From: Marinagarivorans sp. UBA5868
GTDB lineage: Bacteria; Pseudomonadota; Gammaproteobacteria; Pseudomonadales; Cellvibrionaceae
Reading direction: 5' to 3'
DNA length: 10,632 bases
Assembly (NCBI GenBank): GCA_002432095.1
Contig: DJFQ01000036.1
Span: forward strand, 3,715 to 14,346
Part shown: in pieces, positions 7,596 to 10,632 of the stretch
How positions within the stretch are numbered: the stretch's first letter is position 1
Layout of the letters: every line of letters begins with the position of its first letter
Position numbers and translations under genes: made by a program
The notes under the pieces: generated by a model
Told to the model about the DNA's origin: nothing
What the model saw: the letters and a program-made list of their open reading frames with translations, nothing else
Databases searched by the model: none

Positions 7596-8606
7596 GTGAA
7601 AATTTTTACAAACATAAAGCATGGCGCTATTCCATCTGAAATTATTAGCGCTTGTGAGCCCGTTGTTCTTAGGGCTCTGGTCGATGATTGGCCTCTCGTG
7701 AGAGCTGGGAATACCTCTGAGCGACATGCGGCAGATTATCTCAAGCGTTTTTATAATGGCAGGCAGACGGTAGTGTGCAAGTTGGCCCCGGAAGACAACG
7801 GGCGCTTGTTTTATAACGAAAACTTGACATCACTAGGCTACGAGAGCTTCAAAGGCAGGATAGATGAGACCTTAGATAAAATTTTATCAGGCATCGGCCA
7901 ACCTGATGTTCCAGGGTACTATATCGCCTCGAATATTATAGATACCCACTTACCAGGGCTAAGAGATGAGAATGACATCCTGGTTCCCCGGATGCCTAGT
8001 CCTGAAAGTAATGCTGAGACCGTTAGCATTTGGATAGGAAGCGCTACGACAGCCACATGTCACTATGATGCTCTCGATAACATTGCATGCTGTGTTGTTG
8101 GGAGGCGCCGCTTCACATTATTCCCTCCTGATCAAGTGAATAATTTATATCCTGGCCCCTTAGACCCGACGCCAGGTGGGCAGGTAATAAGTTTGGTGGA
8201 TTTCAAAAACCCAGATTTTAAGAAGTTTCCCCGATTTAAGCATGCCTTATCAGTGGCGCAGACGGTTGAGTTGGAGTCTGGCGATGCTTTGTTCATACCC
8301 AGCATGTGGTGGCATCATGTAGAGGGTTTGAAACCACTAAATGTGCTGATCAATTATTGGTGGAATGATGCTCCGCGCTACCTCTCATCGGGAATGAATG
8401 CGCTATACATGGCTATGCTGAGTATCAGAGATAAACCCAAACACGAAAGGGATGGGTGGAAGCAGCTATTTGATTACTACATTTTTGATGGGCCAGACAA
8501 GGCTAATGCTGGGTTGCCGCAGGAGGCTCAAGGGTTTTTGTCGCGTTTGGATGAGCTGAGCGCTCGCAAATTGCGAGCGCTACTGATTAACAAACTGAAC
8601 CGATAG
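7596..8606 (+). CDS. FIH-like JmjC/cupin_8 Fe(II)/2-oxoglutarate-dependent oxygenase
   Basis: A 336-residue cupin-like (cupin_8/JmjC) protein, probably a cytoplasmic hydroxylase using Fe(II), oxygen and 2-oxoglutarate. Its core strongly resembles human FIH (factor inhibiting HIF): CHYD, then GRRRFTLFPPDQ, LYPGPLDP, VDFKNPDFKKFPRF, GDALFIPSMWWHHVEGL and INYWWNDAP. By analogy the iron ligands are H156, D158 and H240. The FIH lysine that binds 2-oxoglutarate (K214) aligns with R171. FIH hydroxylates protein side chains, so a protein or peptide substrate is possible, but this is inference. Start: an in-frame TGA at 7590-7592 leaves GTG 7596 as the first possible start; there is no strong ribosome binding site, so translation may be modest. 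The halogenase gene begins 13 bases after its stop, which implies co-transcription. Confidence 0.88.
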   Translation: MKIFTNIKHGAIPSEIISACEPVVLRALVDDWPLVRAGNTSERHAADYLKRFYNGRQTVVCKLAPEDNGRLFYNENLTSLGYESFKGRIDETLDKILSGIGQPDVPGYYIASNIIDTHLPGLRDENDILVPRMPSPESNAETVSIWIGSATTATCHYDALDNIACCVVGRRRFTLFPPDQVNNLYPGPLDPTPGGQVISLVDFKNPDFKKFPRFKHALSVAQTVELESGDALFIPSMWWHHVEGLKPLNVLINYWWNDAPRYLSSGMNALYMAMLSIRDKPKHERDGWKQLFDYYIFDGPDKANAGLPQEAQGFLSRLDELSARKLRALLINKLNR

Positions 8607-8619
8607 CGGAGACGGCGCG

Positions 8620-10104
8620 ATGGTAAATCCAAGTGAAAAAATGAAAGTTGTCATTGCCGGCGGCGGCACTGCCGGTTGGTTGGCAGCAGCAGCTTTGGGA
8701 CGCCAGTTGGGTGAGGCGGTAGATATCACACTTGTTGAATCGGAAGAAATCGGGACCGTCGGCGTAGGTGAGGCTACCATTCCTCCCATGAACACCTTCC
8801 ACAGACTGCTTCGGGTTGATGAGCAAGAATTTATGCGGGCCACGCACGCGACTTTCAAGCTGGGTATTCAGTTCGAAAACTGGAGGAAAGAGGGTGAAAA
8901 ATATTTTCATTCTTTTGGTGTGACGGGAAAAGAAACGATTATTACAGAGTTCCTTCATTTTTGGTTGAGAGGTAGGGAGTTGGGTATTGCCGGAGAGTTC
9001 GGTGACTATTGCCTTGAATATAAAGCGGCAATTAAGAATCGCTTTTCAACTCGGTGTGAAACCAAAATTAACTATGCGTTTCACCTAGACGCGGGTTTAT
9101 ATGCTTCGTACTTGAGAAAAATATCCGAATCGCACGGGGTCAAGCGAGAAGAAGGGAAAATTGAGCAGGTTTTGCAGAACCCATCAACGGGGTTCATAAC
9201 TGCGTTAAAGCTGACTTCTGGCAAAGAAATTCAGGGTGATTTATTTCTTGATTGCACAGGTTTCCGAGGTTTGCTGATCGAGCAGACATTGCATACCGGG
9301 TATGAAGACTGGAGTCATTGGTTGCCTTGTAATAGAGCTGTGGCTGTCCAGACGGAGTCAGTCGGTCCGGTCGTACCCTATACGCGGTCTGTTGCGCACA
9401 AAGCAGGGTGGCGTTGGCAAATTCCGTTGCAGCATCGTGTGGGCAATGGTCTGGTCTTTTGTGGTTCCTATATGTCTGAGGATGAAGCAATTGCCAAGCT
9501 GCTGGCCGAGGTCGAAGGAGAAGCGTTAACGGAGCCCAGGGTTATAAGATTCCAAACCGGAAAGCGACGAAAAAACTGGAATAAAAACTGTGTTGCAATT
9601 GGTTTGGCATCGGGGTTTTTGGAGCCATTGGAATCTACCAGTATCCACTTGGTTATGACCGCGCTTACCCGTCTCCTTCAGTTGTTCCCGGGTGGTGAAC
9701 TCTGCCCATCAATCGTGGAGGAATACAACAGACAAGCGGAAAGCGAGATTGAACGGATTCGTGATTTTATTATTTTGCACTACAAAGTGACGGACCGCGA
9801 AGATAGCCCGTTTTGGCGCTATTGTAAAAATATGGACGTTCCCGAAGAGTTGGCGCATAGAATCAAGTTGTTTCAAGAGACCGGAAAATCCTATCAGGTG
9901 GAAGGAGAGCTGTTTCGTTTGGACTCTTGGACGCAGGTAATGTTGGGGCAGGGTTTATATCCTGTCCAGTACCATCCGATTGTAAACACCATGAAGCGGA
10001 GTGATCTCGAGCAATTCTTAAAAGGGCTGCACGACAATGTTGCCAGCTTGGTGCGTAAGTTGCCCGTTCATGATGATTTTGTTCGAGAATATTGTGCGAT
10101 TTGA
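8620..10104 (+). CDS. FAD-dependent tryptophan-halogenase family protein
   Basis: A 494-residue flavin-dependent halogenase-family enzyme. GGAG at 8608-8611 supports ATG 8620; the later in-frame ATG at 8641 would still precede the FAD motif. The motifs that define the family are present: the FAD-binding GGGTAGW (14-20), the GVGEATIPP block, K80 in TFKLGIQF (matching the catalytic Lys79 of PrnA), WRWQIP (264-269, the WxWxIP signature that blocks monooxygenation), and GFLEPLEST with E338 (matching PrnA Glu346). All key residues are therefore intact. Such enzymes halogenate aromatic rings, classically tryptophan, with reduced FAD, oxygen and halide. Homologues beside TonB-dependent receptors mostly lack a known natural substrate, and free tryptophan is only one option. 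No flavin reductase is encoded in the window, so reduced flavin must come from elsewhere. It lies 13 bases after the FIH-like gene and 48 before the DUF6445 gene. Confidence 0.93.
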   Translation: MVNPSEKMKVVIAGGGTAGWLAAAALGRQLGEAVDITLVESEEIGTVGVGEATIPPMNTFHRLLRVDEQEFMRATHATFKLGIQFENWRKEGEKYFHSFGVTGKETIITEFLHFWLRGRELGIAGEFGDYCLEYKAAIKNRFSTRCETKINYAFHLDAGLYASYLRKISESHGVKREEGKIEQVLQNPSTGFITALKLTSGKEIQGDLFLDCTGFRGLLIEQTLHTGYEDWSHWLPCNRAVAVQTESVGPVVPYTRSVAHKAGWRWQIPLQHRVGNGLVFCGSYMSEDEAIAKLLAEVEGEALTEPRVIRFQTGKRRKNWNKNCVAIGLASGFLEPLESTSIHLVMTALTRLLQLFPGGELCPSIVEEYNRQAESEIERIRDFIILHYKVTDREDSPFWRYCKNMDVPEELAHRIKLFQETGKSYQVEGELFRLDSWTQVMLGQGLYPVQYHPIVNTMKRSDLEQFLKGLHDNVASLVRKLPVHDDFVREYCAI

Positions 10105-10152
10105 TTTGCGAGAAGCTTCTTTCGACGTTTCGAAGGTGCTGGTGCTTGGTAT

Positions 10153-10632
10153 ATGAAACTCTCTGTGCATCCTGATATCACTATTACGCGCCACAGGTTT
10201 GGTGACGAAGAGGCGCCGCTTTTGGTGATAGATAATGTCGTGAGAGAAGCAGATGAGTTGGTGCAATACGCGTCTCGATTGCAGTTTGGGCGAAATTCTA
10301 TTTTTTACCCAGGTGTTAGAGCGGAAGCGCCAATAGAATACCAGAATTTTTTAACGGAAAATTTAGCCACGGAATTGCGAAGTTTTTTCGAGCTCCCATT
10401 AGGAAAAATTTCATTAAATCTCTGTCATTATTCTCTCACCACAACTCCGGCTTCCGAATTAAAGCTGTTGCAGCGTATCCCTCACTTCGACTCTCTCGAA
10501 AGAACCGGCTTGGCGACCGTTCATTATCTTTTTAAAAAACCATTAGGTGGTACAGCGTTTTACCGGCATATTAAAACTTGTTTTGAGAGCGTTGACGAGT
10601 CCAGAAAAATAAATTATCTGGCTTCACTCGAG
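10153..10632 (+). CDS. DUF6445 family protein, possible Fe/2OG oxygenase fold (3' truncated by window)
   Basis: An open frame from ATG 10153 to the window end gives the first 160 residues. IPHFDS (109-114), ATVHYLF and GGTAFYRH (132-139) match what I recall of DUF6445, a family usually encoded next to tryptophan halogenase, SapC and cupin-like genes. The order HxD (H111, D113), then an HYL strand, then GGTAFYRH resembles the core of prolyl-4-hydroxylase-type Fe(II)/2-oxoglutarate oxygenases (HxD...YLN...GGxTxF). A dioxygenase-like fold is therefore plausible but unproven; the distal His and the 2-oxoglutarate-binding Arg would lie beyond the window end. The ribosome binding site is weak (GG at 10148-10149). 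There is no signal peptide. It follows the halogenase by 48 bases, in the same frame after a TGA, and is probably the fourth gene of the cluster. Confidence 0.75.
   Translation, partial: MKLSVHPDITITRHRFGDEEAPLLVIDNVVREADELVQYASRLQFGRNSIFYPGVRAEAPIEYQNFLTENLATELRSFFELPLGKISLNLCHYSLTTTPASELKLLQRIPHFDSLERTGLATVHYLFKKPLGGTAFYRHIKTCFESVDESRKINYLASLE

Noticed and set aside
10109..10135. Palindromes AGAAGCTTCT and TTCGA/TCGAA between the halogenase and DUF6445 genes as regulatory sites
   Set aside because: Both are short, lie inside an apparent operon and lack a promoter or T-run nearby.
10105..10152. Halogenase and DUF6445 gene are in the same frame with no further stop between them, hinting at a read-through fusion
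   Set aside because: Sixteen open codons are easily due to chance, the halogenase ends at a normal family C-terminus, and no read-through signal was recognised.

Overview
The window looks like part of a glycan-utilisation region from a Gram-negative gammaproteobacterium of the kind that degrades polysaccharides (Cellvibrio/Saccharophagus or Alteromonadales-like). The assignment is an inference from gene content: a family 3 glycoside hydrolase lipoprotein, a very large TonB-dependent receptor of the Xanthomonas/Caulobacter type, and the SapC / cupin-like / tryptophan-halogenase gene set that often accompanies such receptors. All supported genes are on the + strand, GC is moderate, and no mobile element, tRNA, rRNA or CRISPR array was seen.

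Left part (1-2882). An open frame ending at 149 looks like the C-terminal tail of a membrane protein. Eight bases after its stop begins a GH3 beta-glycosidase (157-2799) with a lipoprotein signal and an inserted PA14 domain; it probably trims short oligosaccharides at the cell surface or in the periplasm. Just past its stop lies a long imperfect inverted repeat (2814-2882) containing repeated GTAACA/TGTTAC half-sites.

Middle part (2883-6667). A 600-base AT-rich intergenic region holds a possible sigma-70 promoter, a possible 39-residue Phe/Cys-rich small membrane peptide, phased T-tracts and a compact 15-bp palindrome that could be an operator. It leads into the TonB-dependent receptor (3399-6611), likely the outer-membrane importer for a glycan or related ligand. 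The receptor ends in a clear rho-independent terminator.

Right part (6668-10632). A four-gene cluster follows: SapC-family protein (6742-7491), FIH-like JmjC/cupin_8 oxygenase (7596-8606), FAD-dependent tryptophan-halogenase-family enzyme (8620-10104) and a DUF6445-type protein cut by the window end (10153 onward). Spacing after SapC is 104, 13 and 48 bases, consistent with one transcript. The enzymes combine a Fe(II)/2-oxoglutarate hydroxylase fold, a flavin halogenase and a second protein with an HxD motif resembling prolyl-hydroxylase-type oxygenases. That suggests an oxidative or halogenating tailoring function tied to the receptor. Its substrate is unknown and cannot be read from the sequence. 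This cluster is the most interesting part of the window.
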